The position numbers and the translations under genes were made by a program. This document shows positions 32,648-41,609 of a stretch of 64,000 bases of DNA, piece after piece (the first letter of the stretch is position 1; the number at the start of each line of letters is the position of its first letter). Below the pieces are notes generated by a model. The model had not been told where the DNA came from. It saw nothing but the letters and a program-made list of their open reading frames with translations, and did no database searches. This DNA comes from Candidatus Ribeiella danica (GTDB lineage: Bacteria; Chloroflexota; Chloroflexia; Chloroflexales; Roseiflexaceae). Location of the stretch: assembly GCA_016717335.1 (NCBI GenBank), contig JADKFS010000010.1, forward strand, positions 275,177-339,176, in the 5' to 3' direction.

Positions 32648-32690
32648 TTGACATATCTATTCGTATCTTATATCATTCGTGCACGAATGA
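32648..32690 (+). promoter_or_regulatory. MarR gene promoter with overlapping 18 bp palindrome
   Basis: TTGACA (32648-32653), a 17 bp spacer and TATCAT (32671-32676) form a strong promoter. The perfect palindrome TCATTCGTGCACGAATGA (32673-32690) begins inside the -10 and would cover the start site. The MarR gene starts 17 bp later, so autorepression is likely. Confidence 0.75.
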
Positions 32691-32706
32691 TTAAACTACA
32701 TATCGT

Positions 32707-33207
32707 ATGGCACAAACTATGCATGAGCTTCACCGGGCGGCGCTCGAGATCCGCATCCTGATCGCAATCGCGACCAAGTGGTCCGGCCGCTGCCTGGAGC
32801 AGCGGCTGCAGGCGCAGGGCATCGCGATGAGCAGCCTGCAGTACGGGATCATGCGGCTGCTCTTCCACGAGCGGCACACGATCAGCGAGCTGAGCCGCAA
32901 GATGACCCTGGCTCCGGCGACGCTGGTGCCGGCGGTGGACGCGCTGGAGCGGCACGGGTTTGTCGAGCGCGGGCGCGACCCAAAGGATCGGCGGCGGACG
33001 CCGCTGGCGCTGACCGAGCAGGGCGGGGCGATCCTGGCGCTCGTTCCGCCGGTCGACGACGAGGACGTGCTGGTGCGGAGCCTCGCAGCGATGGGGCCCG
33101 AGCACAGTCGGCAGCTGCTCGATCGGCTGCGCGATCTGGTCGCGGCGATGCCCGACGGCGCGGGCGCGGTGGCCGAGCTTGCGGCCTCGGTCAATCGCGC
33201 TGACTGA
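32707..33207 (+). CDS. MarR family transcriptional regulator
   Basis: 166 residues. The winged helix-turn-helix is visible as ISELSRKMTLAPATLVPAVDALERHGFVERGRDPKDRRRTPLALTEQG (about residues 58-105), where DPKDRRRTPLALT is the family wing. Flanking helices form the dimer interface. It controls its own promoter through the overlapping palindrome and probably the adjacent MFS exporter gene. The inducing ligand is unknown, most likely a drug-like or phenolic compound. Confidence 0.9.
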   Translation: MAQTMHELHRAALEIRILIAIATKWSGRCLEQRLQAQGIAMSSLQYGIMRLLFHERHTISELSRKMTLAPATLVPAVDALERHGFVERGRDPKDRRRTPLALTEQGGAILALVPPVDDEDVLVRSLAAMGPEHSRQLLDRLRDLVAAMPDGAGAVAELAASVNRAD

Positions 33208-33258
33208 GCGGATTCATCTTGTGGTGGGTGTAGGGGCGGCGACGCCCTGGCGGGGAGG

Positions 33259-33289
33259 GTTCGGGAGGGGCCTTTGGCCCCTCCCGAAC
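33259..33289. terminator. 14 bp hairpin between marR and the MFS gene
   Basis: A perfect stem GTTCGGGAGGGGCC / GGCCCCTCCCGAAC with loop TTT, 52 bp after the marR stop and 46 bp before the transporter start. There is no U-run. It could be an attenuator that separates expression of the two genes or simply a dispersed palindrome. Confidence 0.45.
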
Positions 33290-33335
33290 TACGTAAATCA
33301 ATCAGGCGCCAAGAGCGAGAGAAGGAGATTTCGGA

Positions 33336-34973
33336 ATGGCCTATGGAGCCGCCGCCGCCCCGCCCGAGCAATCGGGGCGGCTGGCCTACAAGTGGAAGGT
33401 GCTGATCTCGGTGATCTTCGGCATCTTCATGATTATCCTGGACACGACGGTGGTCAACGTCGCGTTCCAGACCATCCGCCGCGAGTACGGCGCCAGCCTG
33501 AGCGACTCGCAGTGGGTGATCAGCGTGTACGTGCTCGCGCTCGGCATCGCGACGCCGATGTCGGGCTTTCTGTCCGACCGCTTCGGCATCAAGCGGATGT
33601 ACGTCGGCGGTCTGGCGCTGTTCGTGCTTGGCTCGCTGCTGTGCGGGCTCGCGCCCACGATCTCGCCGAGCATCTGGCTGCTGGTGGCCGCCCGCGCGCT
33701 GCAGGGCATCGGCGGCGGGATCGCGCAGCCGCTCGGCTCGGCGCTGCTGTTCAGCACCTTCCCGCCGCGCGAGCAGGGCATGGCGCTCGGCATCTTCGGC
33801 ATCGCCTTGGTGGTCGCGCCCGCGCTCGGCCCAATCATGGGCGGCCTGCTGGTCGACCAGGGGCTGTGGCGCTGGATCTTCTTCATCAACATCCCGATCG
33901 GGATCGTCGGCGTCACGCTGGCCTCGCGGTTCCTGCGCGAGCGCAGGCCCGAGCGGCGGCCGGCGCTCGACCCGCTCGGCATCGCCACGGCGATCGTCGG
34001 CTTCGGCTCGGTGCTGTACGCCGCCTCGATCGCCGCCGACCAGGGCTGGGGCTCGGCGAGCGTGCTGGTCTGGTTCGCCGTCGGCGCGGTCGCGCTGGCG
34101 GCCTTCGGCGTGATCGAGCTGTTCGTGGCCAAGGAGCCGCTGCTCAACCTGCGGCTGTTCGCCCGGCCGACCTTCCTGACGGCCAGCCTGATCGGCTACG
34201 TCACGGTGATCGGCCTGTTCGGCGCTGAGTTCCTGATGCCGGTGTACCTGCAGGCGCTGCGCGGCCGCACCGCCCTGCAGACCGGCCTGACCCTGCTGCC
34301 GCTGGCGCTGACCTCGGGCGTGATCACGCCGATCGCCGGGCGGCTGTACGACAAGATCGGCCCGCGGGTGCTGATCGTCACCGGCTTCTCGATCCTGCTG
34401 ATCAACACCTGGCAGCTCGCGCACCTGCAGGGCGATACGCCGATCGGCTGGATCCTGTTCCTGCTGGCGCTGCGCGGCGCGGCGCTCGGCCTGACCATCC
34501 AGACGACCTTCGCGACCGCGCTGTCGGCCGTGCCGCGCTCGGCGCTGGCGCGCGGCTCGTCGCTGATCAACGGCACGCGCTTCGTGGTCCAGTCGATCGG
34601 CGTGGCCGTGCTGGCGACCGTGCTCTCGAGCTCGCTCTCGCCGGAGGTCAAGGGCCTGCAGAACCAGTTCCAGCAGCAGGCCAGCCAGCCAGGCGCCGTC
34701 GTCGCCACCAAGCCGTTCGGCGTCTGCGAGACGCCCGGCGTGCCGGCCGATCAGAACGTGCCGCCGGGCGTGCCTGCGATCGCACAGGCCCAGGCCAAGC
34801 AGTCGATCGACCGGGCCTGCAGCGAGTACCTGGTCGGCTTCGACCGGACCTATAAGCTGACCTTCTACGTGGCCCTGGTGGCGATCGTGATCGGGCTGTT
34901 CATGCCGGGCTGGCCGTTCGCGTGGGCTGGCCGCACCGCCGCGGGCGAGGCCCCGGCCCCCGCCGCGCACTAG
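33336..34973 (+). CDS. MFS drug exporter, DHA2 (14-TMS) type
   Basis: 545 residues, with the usual 14-helix EmrB/QacA topology. The first helix contains ISVIFGIFMIILDTTVVNVAF, the DHA2 motif D1 with the Asp-Thr-Thr signature. FLSDRFGIKRMYVGGLALF is the motif A-like loop. It ends in a soluble loop (residues ~450-505) before the last helix. It exports toxic compounds by proton antiport. It lies downstream of the MarR gene, the classic regulator-exporter arrangement. Confidence 0.92.
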   Translation: MAYGAAAAPPEQSGRLAYKWKVLISVIFGIFMIILDTTVVNVAFQTIRREYGASLSDSQWVISVYVLALGIATPMSGFLSDRFGIKRMYVGGLALFVLGSLLCGLAPTISPSIWLLVAARALQGIGGGIAQPLGSALLFSTFPPREQGMALGIFGIALVVAPALGPIMGGLLVDQGLWRWIFFINIPIGIVGVTLASRFLRERRPERRPALDPLGIATAIVGFGSVLYAASIAADQGWGSASVLVWFAVGAVALAAFGVIELFVAKEPLLNLRLFARPTFLTASLIGYVTVIGLFGAEFLMPVYLQALRGRTALQTGLTLLPLALTSGVITPIAGRLYDKIGPRVLIVTGFSILLINTWQLAHLQGDTPIGWILFLLALRGAALGLTIQTTFATALSAVPRSALARGSSLINGTRFVVQSIGVAVLATVLSSSLSPEVKGLQNQFQQQASQPGAVVATKPFGVCETPGVPADQNVPPGVPAIAQAQAKQSIDRACSEYLVGFDRTYKLTFYVALVAIVIGLFMPGWPFAWAGRTAAGEAPAPAAH

Positions 34974-35227
34974 TACAGCGTGGTCGAAATACCTAGTACA
35001 GGTCAGCGGAAGTCTCTGTCGGGTTTGGGCTGCCACGATTCGGTTCTGCAGTTCCGTGGCCACAGAACCGCAGAACTAAGTCGTCCATCGTCTATCGTGC
35101 GCGCGGCGCGCCAGCGGGCAAGCGACAGCTCGCCGTCAGCTTTTAGACGAAAGATCGTACGGATGTGCGCAGCGGAGTATGTTAAAATGATCCGGGTAAT
35201 CGTCGTTATGGATGGTGGAGAAGCCTC

Positions 35228-35830
35228 TTGAGCGAAGACTCTCAGCCCAGACGACCGCGGCCGCGCTCGGCATTTGTCGAGCTGCTGCGCACTGCCGCCC
35301 AGGCGCTGATCCTCTTTTTCGTGCTCTCAGCCCTGATCGGGCGCTTTGAGGTCCACCAGATCAGCATGGAGCCAACCTTCCACGAAGGGCAGCGGGTGCT
35401 GGTCAGCAAGCTCGGCAGCATCTGGTCGAGCCTGTTCGTGCGCACCGCGCACGCGGCCGAGACGACACGCACATCGCCGTTTGCGCTGCAGCGCGGGCAG
35501 GTCGTCGTCTTCTACAAGACGCCCGCGCGCGACGACGACGCCCTGATCAAGCGGGTGATCGGGCTGCCCGGCGACCTGATCGAGTTTCGCGACGACGAGG
35601 TGTGGATCAACGGCGCGCGGCTCGACGAGCCGTATATCCACGGCGCGCCGACCACCTGCGGCGTGACCTGCGAGCCGATCCGGCTGGCGCTGGACCAGTA
35701 CTTCGTGATGGGCGACAACCGCGAGAACAGCCTCGACTCGCGCAGCTTCGGGCCGATCTCCTCGGATCAGATGGTCGGCCGGGTGGTGCTGCGCTACTGG
35801 CCGTTCAGCCAGGTCGAGTACTATCCCTAG
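35228..35830 (+). CDS. lepB: Type I signal peptidase
   Basis: 200 residues, start TTG 35228 with GGAG at 35215. One N-terminal transmembrane helix (FVELLRTAAQALILFFVLSAL) precedes the catalytic domain. The catalytic Ser46 lies in ISMEPTF and the general-base Lys108 in DALIKRVIGLPGD. The C-terminal MGDNRENSLDSRSFGPI is signature box E. It removes signal peptides from exported proteins, among which the LPNTG protein and the beta-propeller encoded in this window are likely substrates. A short insert (about residues 62-82, LFVRTAHAAETTRTSPF) separates boxes B and C. Confidence 0.94.
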   Translation: MSEDSQPRRPRPRSAFVELLRTAAQALILFFVLSALIGRFEVHQISMEPTFHEGQRVLVSKLGSIWSSLFVRTAHAAETTRTSPFALQRGQVVVFYKTPARDDDALIKRVIGLPGDLIEFRDDEVWINGARLDEPYIHGAPTTCGVTCEPIRLALDQYFVMGDNRENSLDSRSFGPISSDQMVGRVVLRYWPFSQVEYYP

Positions 35831-35851
35831 AGGTTGCGACCCCACCCCCTG

Positions 35852-35948
35852 CCCCCTCCCCTTGCCAGGGGAGGGGGATTATTGTTGGCGGTGGGCCCGC
35901 GCCACGTGGAAAGCCCCCGCTCCTTTGGGGAGCGGGGGACCGGCTGGG
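35852..35948. terminator. Two GC hairpins between convergent genes (includes family copy 3)
   Basis: The first hairpin is CCCCCTCCCCT / AGGGGAGGGGG with loop TGCC (35852-35877), followed by ATTATTG. The second is CCCCCGCTCC / GGAGCGGGGG around CTTTGG-like loop bases (35924-35948). They separate lepB (plus) from the YeaQ/GlsB gene (minus) and probably terminate both transcripts. Confidence 0.6.
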
Positions 35949-35973
35949 GGTGAGGTCAAGCAGCGCGGCTCTC

Positions 35974-36264
35974 CTAGAGCAGCGGGCGGCGGTAGTAGCT
36001 CCGCCGGAACAGGCTCAAGATCAGCAGCAGGATCACCGCGCCAAGGATCGCCCACAGGATCTCGATCCGGAACCCTTCGATGTTGACCGCCAGGATCGAG
36101 GGGAGGCCGATCCGCGGCGCGAGCCAGGAGCCGATCAGGGCCCCCAGGAAGCCGATCACCACCGACGCCAGGAACCCGCCGGGGCTGTAGCCGACCAGCA
36201 TCTCGGCGATAGCGCCGCAGATCGCTCCGACCAATATCAGAAGCAGCAGGCCAACCAGGCTCAT
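35974..36264 (-). CDS. GlsB/YeaQ/YmgE family small membrane protein
   Basis: 96 residues from ATG 36264. Three transmembrane helices: LVGLLLLILVGAICGAIAEML, FLASVVIGFLGALIGSWLA and ILWAILGAVILLLILSLF. The GaicGaiAE and GflGAliGswl glycine patterns are those of the transglycosylase-associated (Pfam 04226) family. The function is unknown; expression is often stress-related. It is transcribed away from lepB and ends near htpG. Confidence 0.85.
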   Translation of the reverse strand: MSLVGLLLLILVGAICGAIAEMLVGYSPGGFLASVVIGFLGALIGSWLAPRIGLPSILAVNIEGFRIEILWAILGAVILLLILSLFRRSYYRRPLL

Positions 36265-36347
36265 CGCTTGTCTCCTTCGCGAACAAACAAACACATCTTG
36301 ACGAAGGAGACAAGCAGATTACGTGCCACAGGCAGGCTAAAAGCCGC

Positions 36348-38225
36348 CTACGCGCGGTCGCCGCGCGCGGCCGCCTCCATGAGCGCCTGGATGCGCTCGA
36401 CCATCTCGGCCGGGTTGGGGTGCAGCCCCTCCAGCAGCAGGGCGTTCTCGTAGATCTGCTCGACCAGCGCGCCGACCAGCGGGTCGTCGGGCCGCTGCTC
36501 CGCCAGCCGCGCCAGGTCGGCGATCAGCGCGTGGCCGCGGTTCAGCTCGACGATCCGCGGCGGCACCTTGAAGTCGCGCTCCAGGATGCGCTGGATGCGC
36601 TCCATCTCGCGGTTCGGCGCGTCGTCGGGCGAGATCAGCCGCGCCGGGCTGCTGCGCAGCGCGTTCGAGGCGCGCACCGCCGTGACGCGCTCGCCCAGCC
36701 GCTCCTTGAACGCCGTCACCAGCCGCGCGAACGCCTCGTCGGAGACCGCGACCTCGGAGGGCTTGCCCTCGCCGGGCAGATCGAGGTTGGGGTCGTCGGC
36801 GTTGCGCAGCTTGAGGCCCTCGTACTCGCGCAGGCCGGTCAGCATGAAGCCGTCCATCACGTCGGCCAGCAGCAGCGCCTCGATCCCGCGCTCCTCCAGC
36901 GCCTCCAGGTGCGGGCTGCGCCGGACGCTGCCGAGGTCGCTGCCGAGCACGTAGTAGATCTCCTGCTGGCCCTCGACCATGCGGCCCTTGTACTCGGCCA
37001 GCGAGGCCAGCCCCTCGCCCGACCTGGTGCTGTGGAAGCGCAGCAGCGGCAGCAGGTCGTTGCGGGCCGACGCCTCGGAGGCGATACCCTCTTTGAGAAA
37101 GATCCCGAACTCGGCCCAGAACTTCGCGTACCGCTCGGCATCCTGGGCGGCCAGCTCGGCCAGCTCCTTGGTCAGCCGCCCGGTCAGCGTCTTCTTGAGC
37201 CTGCCGATGATCCCGCCGCTGCTCTGGACCATCTCGCGCGAGACGTTCAGCGGCAGGTCCTCGCTGTCGACCACGCCCTCGACGAAGCGGAAGTAGCCGG
37301 GCAGCAGGTCCTTGCCCTCCTCCTGGATCAGCACCTTGCGCGAGTAGAGCTTGATCTTGCCCTCGACCCGCCGCTCGATCAGGCCGCGCTCGCGCCGGCC
37401 GGGCACGAACAGGATCGCGTGCAGGTCGAGCGGCGCGTCGGTCGAGAGGTGCATGTGCAGCAGCGGCTGCTCGAAGTCCATCGTGAGCTGGCGGTAGAAC
37501 TCGTCGTACTTGTCGGCCTCGACCTGGCGCGGCGCCTGACGCCACAGCGCGGTCTGCTGGTTGGCGCGCTCGGCGCCGACGTAGACCGGCCAGGCGACGA
37601 AGTCGGAGTGGCGCTTGATCACCTGCCGCAGCTTCCAGTCCTTGGCGAACTCGGCGGCGTCCTCCTTGAGCTTGAGGACGATCGTGGTGCCGCGCTCGGC
37701 CCGCTCGGCCGCCGCGACCGTGAAGGTATCGCCGCCGTGCGACTGCCACAGCGCCGCCTGGGCGCCGGGCTGGTGCGAGCGCGAGATCACCGTGACCTCG
37801 TCGGCCACCACGAAGGCCGAGTAGAAGCCCACGCCGAACTGGCCGATGATATCGCTGCGCTGGCCGGACTCGAGCCGCTCCATGATCGCGCGCGCGCCCG
37901 ACTGGGCGATCGTGCCGAGGTTCTCGATCAGCTCCTCGCGGGTCATGCCGATGCCGCTGTCCGAGATCGTGATCGTCCCGGCGCCCTCGTCGCCGTCGAC
38001 GTGGATCGCCAGCTCGGCGGCCGGGTCGAGCACGTCGTGGTTGGTCAGCATCTCGAACTGGACGCGGTAGAGCGCGTCGGACGCGTTCGAGATCAGCTCG
38101 CGCAGGAAGATCTCGCGGTCGGTGTAGAGCGAGTGCGCCAGGATGTTCAGCAGCTGCTTGACCTCGGCGCGGAACGGGACGGGTGTTGGCTCTGCGATCG
38201 GCTTCTCTTCAGCTTCGGTGGTCAT
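36348..38225 (-). CDS. htpG: Molecular chaperone HtpG (Hsp90)
   Basis: 625 residues, full length. The GHKL ATPase domain has ELISNASDALYRVQFE (Glu/Asn box), ITISDSGIGMTREELIENLG and FGVGFYSAFVVAD (lid). The middle domain has YRQLTMDFEQPLLHMHLSTD and LYSRKVLIQEE. The dimerisation domain ends with a helical tail and no MEEVD, as in bacteria. An ATP-dependent chaperone for late folding. A CIRCE-like repressor site lies 27-53 bp upstream, which suggests heat-shock control by HrcA. Confidence 0.97.
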   Translation of the reverse strand: MTTEAEEKPIAEPTPVPFRAEVKQLLNILAHSLYTDREIFLRELISNASDALYRVQFEMLTNHDVLDPAAELAIHVDGDEGAGTITISDSGIGMTREELIENLGTIAQSGARAIMERLESGQRSDIIGQFGVGFYSAFVVADEVTVISRSHQPGAQAALWQSHGGDTFTVAAAERAERGTTIVLKLKEDAAEFAKDWKLRQVIKRHSDFVAWPVYVGAERANQQTALWRQAPRQVEADKYDEFYRQLTMDFEQPLLHMHLSTDAPLDLHAILFVPGRRERGLIERRVEGKIKLYSRKVLIQEEGKDLLPGYFRFVEGVVDSEDLPLNVSREMVQSSGGIIGRLKKTLTGRLTKELAELAAQDAERYAKFWAEFGIFLKEGIASEASARNDLLPLLRFHSTRSGEGLASLAEYKGRMVEGQQEIYYVLGSDLGSVRRSPHLEALEERGIEALLLADVMDGFMLTGLREYEGLKLRNADDPNLDLPGEGKPSEVAVSDEAFARLVTAFKERLGERVTAVRASNALRSSPARLISPDDAPNREMERIQRILERDFKVPPRIVELNRGHALIADLARLAEQRPDDPLVGALVEQIYENALLLEGLHPNPAEMVERIQALMEAAARGDRA

Positions 38226-38251
38226 AGCATCCTACCTCCAGGTAGCGCGGA

Positions 38252-38278
38252 TTAGCACTTCATTGGTGACAGTGCTAA
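38252..38278. promoter_or_regulatory. CIRCE-like inverted repeat upstream of htpG
   Basis: TTAGCACTT, 9 bp spacer, CAGTGCTAA. This equals the CIRCE consensus (TTAGCACTC-N9-GAGTGCTAA) except at the innermost position of each arm, where the pair is not complementary. The 9 bp spacing is exactly canonical. It lies 27 bp before the htpG start, in the usual operator location for HrcA. It indicates HrcA control of an Hsp90 gene; no hrcA is in the window. Confidence 0.8.
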
Positions 38279-38307
38279 TAATAACGAAAGATCGCCGGAT
38301 CGGCAAG

Positions 38308-38660
38308 TTGGTGTGCGGGGGCTGCGCCCCCACGCCCCCGCCTGGGGCTGCGCGCCCCCGCGCCCCCTGCTAGGCGTTGGGCACAACTCCAGCGCCTGCG
38401 GGGGGCTGCGCGCCCCCCGTGCCCCCGCGGGCGGGGGTGGGCCGCCACCCCCGCCGCCCCCCTCCCGGGGCTTGCGCCCCTGGACCCCAAAATGACGCAG
38501 CCTCACGTTCAGCGCTTGACGCACATGCCCGGCGGAATCCAGGCGCGGCGGGAGGCAACACGTCCGATCGGGATGGTGCCAGGCGTGAGCCACCAGCAAT
38601 GCAACTGGGAAGGCGTCATTTGCCAGAGGCGGCCGGGGGCGCCGCGCCCGCGAAAACTGC
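38308..38660 (-). repeat. Composite GC-rich repeat, copy 5 (minus orientation)
   Basis: Read on the minus strand it has TGGCAAATGACGCC (about 38616-38629), the core CACGCCTGGCACCATCC and GGATTCCGCCGGGCATGTGC, then GCTGCGTCATTTTGGGGTCC and a long G/C tail with GGGGGGCGCGCAGCCCCC palindromes. The outer arms AATGACGC and GCGTCATT differ from copy 1 (AATGATGC and GCATCATT) by a matched T-A to C-G change. The G/C head is degenerate. Confidence 0.85.
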
Positions 38661-38857
38661 ACACTGTCGCCTCTACGACACTCAACAGTGAGCCGCCGAG
38701 CGCAGCGAACAGCTCATGCGGCTTGACGAAGGGATGAATCGGCGGTAACATCCCCAGATTGTGATTGGCAAAGCGGAGCAGGTCTGCCCATGAAAGCGGC
38801 GATTGGTCCGCTGCGCCGCGCGCGACGCGGGCCGGCGCAGACAGGCAAGACCAACAC

Positions 38858-40588
38858 ATGAACGAGAGCGCCACGCCGCGCGTGTTGATTATCAGCCACG
38901 ACGTCGTGGGCGGCCGGATGGCCGGGCCAGGGATCCGCGCATGGCAGCTCGCCGGCGTGCTGGCCGCCGAGCATCCCGTCACGCTGGTCGCCCCCCGGAT
39001 GATCGATCTCCAGCCCCCCGGGTTCCTCTGCGGCGACTATACCTGGGGCGACTCGGCGTCCCTGGCGGCCTGGCTGCGCGAGGCCGACCTGGTGGTCGCC
39101 AACGGCTTCGTGCTGGAGGGCCACCCCGAGCTGGCCGCGATCGCCCAGCCGCTCGCGCTCGACCTGTACGACCCGGTGCTGCTCGAGAACCTCGAGCTGC
39201 TGCGCGCGGCCCCGCCCGAGCAGCGCGCCGACCGCGCCGCGCGCGACCAGGATCTGCTGGCGCGCCAGCTCGCCGCCGGCGATTTCTTCCTCTGCGCCAC
39301 CGAGCGCCAGCGCGACCTGTACCTCGGCGCGCTGATGCTGGCCGGCCGGCTCACCCCCTCGCTCGCCGACGCCGACCCGCAGGCGCGCGGCCTGATCGAC
39401 GTGGCGCCGTTCGGCCTGCCCGCGCAGCCGCCCGTGAAGCTCGCCCCGGCCCTGCGCGGCGCCCTCGACGGCGTCGGGGCCGACGACCCGCTGCTGCTGT
39501 GGGCCGGCGGGCTGTGGGACTGGCTCGACCCGCTGACGCTGGTCGAGGCGATGCCGCAGGTGCTCGCGCGCCACCCCGACGCGCGGCTGGTCTTCCTGGC
39601 CGGCCGGCACCCCGGCGTGGCCTCCGAGATGCGCGCGCCGCGCCAGGCGCGCCAGCGCGCCCAGGCGCTCGGCCTGCTGGGCCGCCAGGTGTTTTTCTAC
39701 GACGAGTGGGTGCCCTACGCGCGGCGCGCAGATTTCCTGCTCGAGGCCACCGTCGCAGTCTCGCTGCACCGCAGCCACCTCGAGACCGCCTACGCCGCCG
39801 TGCGCTCGCGCTTCCTCGACCACCTGTGGGCGGGGCTGCCGAGCGTGGTCAGCGATGGCGACGCGGCGGCCGAGCTGGTGCGCCGCCACGGGCTCGGCCG
39901 GGTGGTGCCGCCGGAGGACCCGGCCGCGCTGGCCGCCGCGCTGATCGATCTGCTGGACGACCCGGCCGAGCGCGCGGACTGCGCGGCGCGCGCGAGCGAC
40001 CTGGCGCGAGAGTTCACCTGGGAGCGCACGCTGGCGCCGCTGCGGCGCTGGGCCCGCTCGGCCAACGTCGCGGGGGCGACACGACGAAGGAGAGCGGCGA
40101 TGGAGCAGCCCGCCACCGAGAGCGCGGCGCCGCAGCCCGAGCTGCCGGCGCTCGCGCTCGACCAGCTGACCGAGCTGATCCGCCAAGCCGAGACGCTCTG
40201 GCGGATCGGCGACGCGGGCGCGCCGGCCGGCGGCCTGAATCCCAGGGACGCCGTCCGCGCGGCCGTGCGCCAGGCCGCCGCGCCGGTCTACCAACGGCAG
40301 ACCGAGTTCAATGCGGTGGTCGTGCGCGCGCTGTACTGGCTGATGAGCGAGGTGCAGCGCGCCGAGACCCAGCACGACGCCGACCGGGCGGCCATCCACG
40401 CCGGGCGCGACGATCTGCTGCGGCGGCTGCTCGAGCTATCGCTCCAGCTGACGGATGTCGAGGGCCGGCTGCGGACGATCGCGCGGGAGGCGCTGCCGAG
40501 CGTGCACGACCGCCTGGCCGATGAGGAGCTGGCCAGCACCGCGCTCGCGCAGGAGATCAGCCGGCTCGTCATGAGGTTGCAGCCGTGA
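38858..40588 (+). CDS. Glycosyltransferase family 4-like, with C-terminal helical tail
   Basis: 576 residues from ATG 38858. The N-terminal Rossmann half begins RVLIISHDVVGGRMAGPGIR, and the nucleotide-sugar half has LLWAGGLWDWLDPLTLVEAM, ARLVFLAGRHPGV, RRADFLLEATVAVSLHRSHLET and the E-x7-E-like LWAGLPSVVSDGD. Residues ~420-576 are an added helical region with YQRQTEFNAVVVRALYWLM and a long amphipathic segment. A similar Q-x-x-F-N-A module is in the glycosyltransferase at 43066. Probably an assembly enzyme of the surface glycan; donor unknown. The stop overlaps the next start (GTGA). Confidence 0.85.
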   Translation: MNESATPRVLIISHDVVGGRMAGPGIRAWQLAGVLAAEHPVTLVAPRMIDLQPPGFLCGDYTWGDSASLAAWLREADLVVANGFVLEGHPELAAIAQPLALDLYDPVLLENLELLRAAPPEQRADRAARDQDLLARQLAAGDFFLCATERQRDLYLGALMLAGRLTPSLADADPQARGLIDVAPFGLPAQPPVKLAPALRGALDGVGADDPLLLWAGGLWDWLDPLTLVEAMPQVLARHPDARLVFLAGRHPGVASEMRAPRQARQRAQALGLLGRQVFFYDEWVPYARRADFLLEATVAVSLHRSHLETAYAAVRSRFLDHLWAGLPSVVSDGDAAAELVRRHGLGRVVPPEDPAALAAALIDLLDDPAERADCAARASDLAREFTWERTLAPLRRWARSANVAGATRRRRAAMEQPATESAAPQPELPALALDQLTELIRQAETLWRIGDAGAPAGGLNPRDAVRAAVRQAAAPVYQRQTEFNAVVVRALYWLMSEVQRAETQHDADRAAIHAGRDDLLRRLLELSLQLTDVEGRLRTIAREALPSVHDRLADEELASTALAQEISRLVMRLQP

Positions 40589-41604
40589 ACGCGACCGTGA
40601 TCGTGCTCTCGTACAACGGCGCGCGCTACCTGCCCGCCTGCCTGGATAGCCTGGCCGGCCTGCCCGCGCAGTTCCAGGTCCTGGTGGTCGACAACGGCTC
40701 GGCCGACGAGTCGCGGGCGCTGGCGCGCGCGGCCGCGGGCCGTGTCGCCGTCGTCGAGAATGGCGAGAACCTGGGCTTCAGCGGCGGCATGAACCGCGGC
40801 ATGCGGCTGGCGCTCGGCCTGGAGACGCTGCCGGGCCTGGCGCTAACCCCGGCCGACGTGGTCGTGCTGCTCAACCAGGACACGCGCTGCCTGGCGGGCT
40901 GGCCGGAGGCCATCCTGGCGCCCTTCGACGACCCGGCCGTCGGCGCGGTTGGGTGTAAAATCTACGCCGACGACGAGCGCACGATCCTGCACGTCGGCGC
41001 GGGGCTGGACGCGCCGCGGGCGACGACGTATCATATCGGCCAGGGCGAGCGCGACCAGGGGCAGTACCCGGACGTGATGCCGGTGCAGTACGCCACCGGC
41101 GCGGCGCTGGCGCTGCGGGCGAGCGCGCTGCGCGAGGTCGGCCTGTTCGACGAGCGCTTCAGCCCGGCGTATATGGAAGAGGTCGACCTGTGCGCGCGGC
41201 TCTGGCGCGCCGGCTACCGCGTGGTGGTCAACCCGGCGGCGGCGCTGATCCACTACGAGGGCACGTCGACGCCCGACCCGCTGCTGCGGGCCTACTGGTT
41301 CAACCGCGGGCGGCTGCTGTACCTGGTCAAGCACTGCGAGATCGCGGAGCTGGCCGGCGCGTTCGCCGCGGCCGAGCGCGCGTTTCTCGGCTCAGTCGCC
41401 AGCCCGGGGCTGCTGCGCGCGATCAAGCGCGCGTACCTGGACGCGCTGCTGCGCATGCCGGACTGGCTCGCGGCCCGCGCGGCGTGTCAGGAGACTCCCG
41501 TCTCCGCCGACGAGCGCGAGCAGGTGCTGCAGATCTTCGCATCGCTGCGCGATGCCTGTGTGCGAGGGGACGCCGCGCTGAGCGCCCGGTCGATCGCGAG
41601 TTGA
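40585..41604 (+). CDS. Glycosyltransferase family 2
   Basis: 339 residues from GTG 40585, overlapping the upstream stop by 4 bp. The GT-A fold marks are TVIVLSYNGARYLPACLDSL, VLVVDNGSADESR, ENLGFSGGMNRGM, the metal-binding LLNQDTR (DxD-like, N-x-D) at about residue 95, and FDERFSPAYMEEVDLCARLW (the ED base). It resembles rhamnosyl/galactofuranosyl transferases. A short helical C-terminus follows. It acts on the cytosolic side of the membrane in the glycan pathway. Confidence 0.93.
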   Translation: MNATVIVLSYNGARYLPACLDSLAGLPAQFQVLVVDNGSADESRALARAAAGRVAVVENGENLGFSGGMNRGMRLALGLETLPGLALTPADVVVLLNQDTRCLAGWPEAILAPFDDPAVGAVGCKIYADDERTILHVGAGLDAPRATTYHIGQGERDQGQYPDVMPVQYATGAALALRASALREVGLFDERFSPAYMEEVDLCARLWRAGYRVVVNPAAALIHYEGTSTPDPLLRAYWFNRGRLLYLVKHCEIAELAGAFAAAERAFLGSVASPGLLRAIKRAYLDALLRMPDWLAARAACQETPVSADEREQVLQIFASLRDACVRGDAALSARSIAS

Positions 41605-41609
41605 GTGAA

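Noticed and set aside
32730..35063. 777-residue minus-strand open frame
   Set aside because: Antisense to the MarR and MFS genes, which have full family signatures; the product is compositionally biased.
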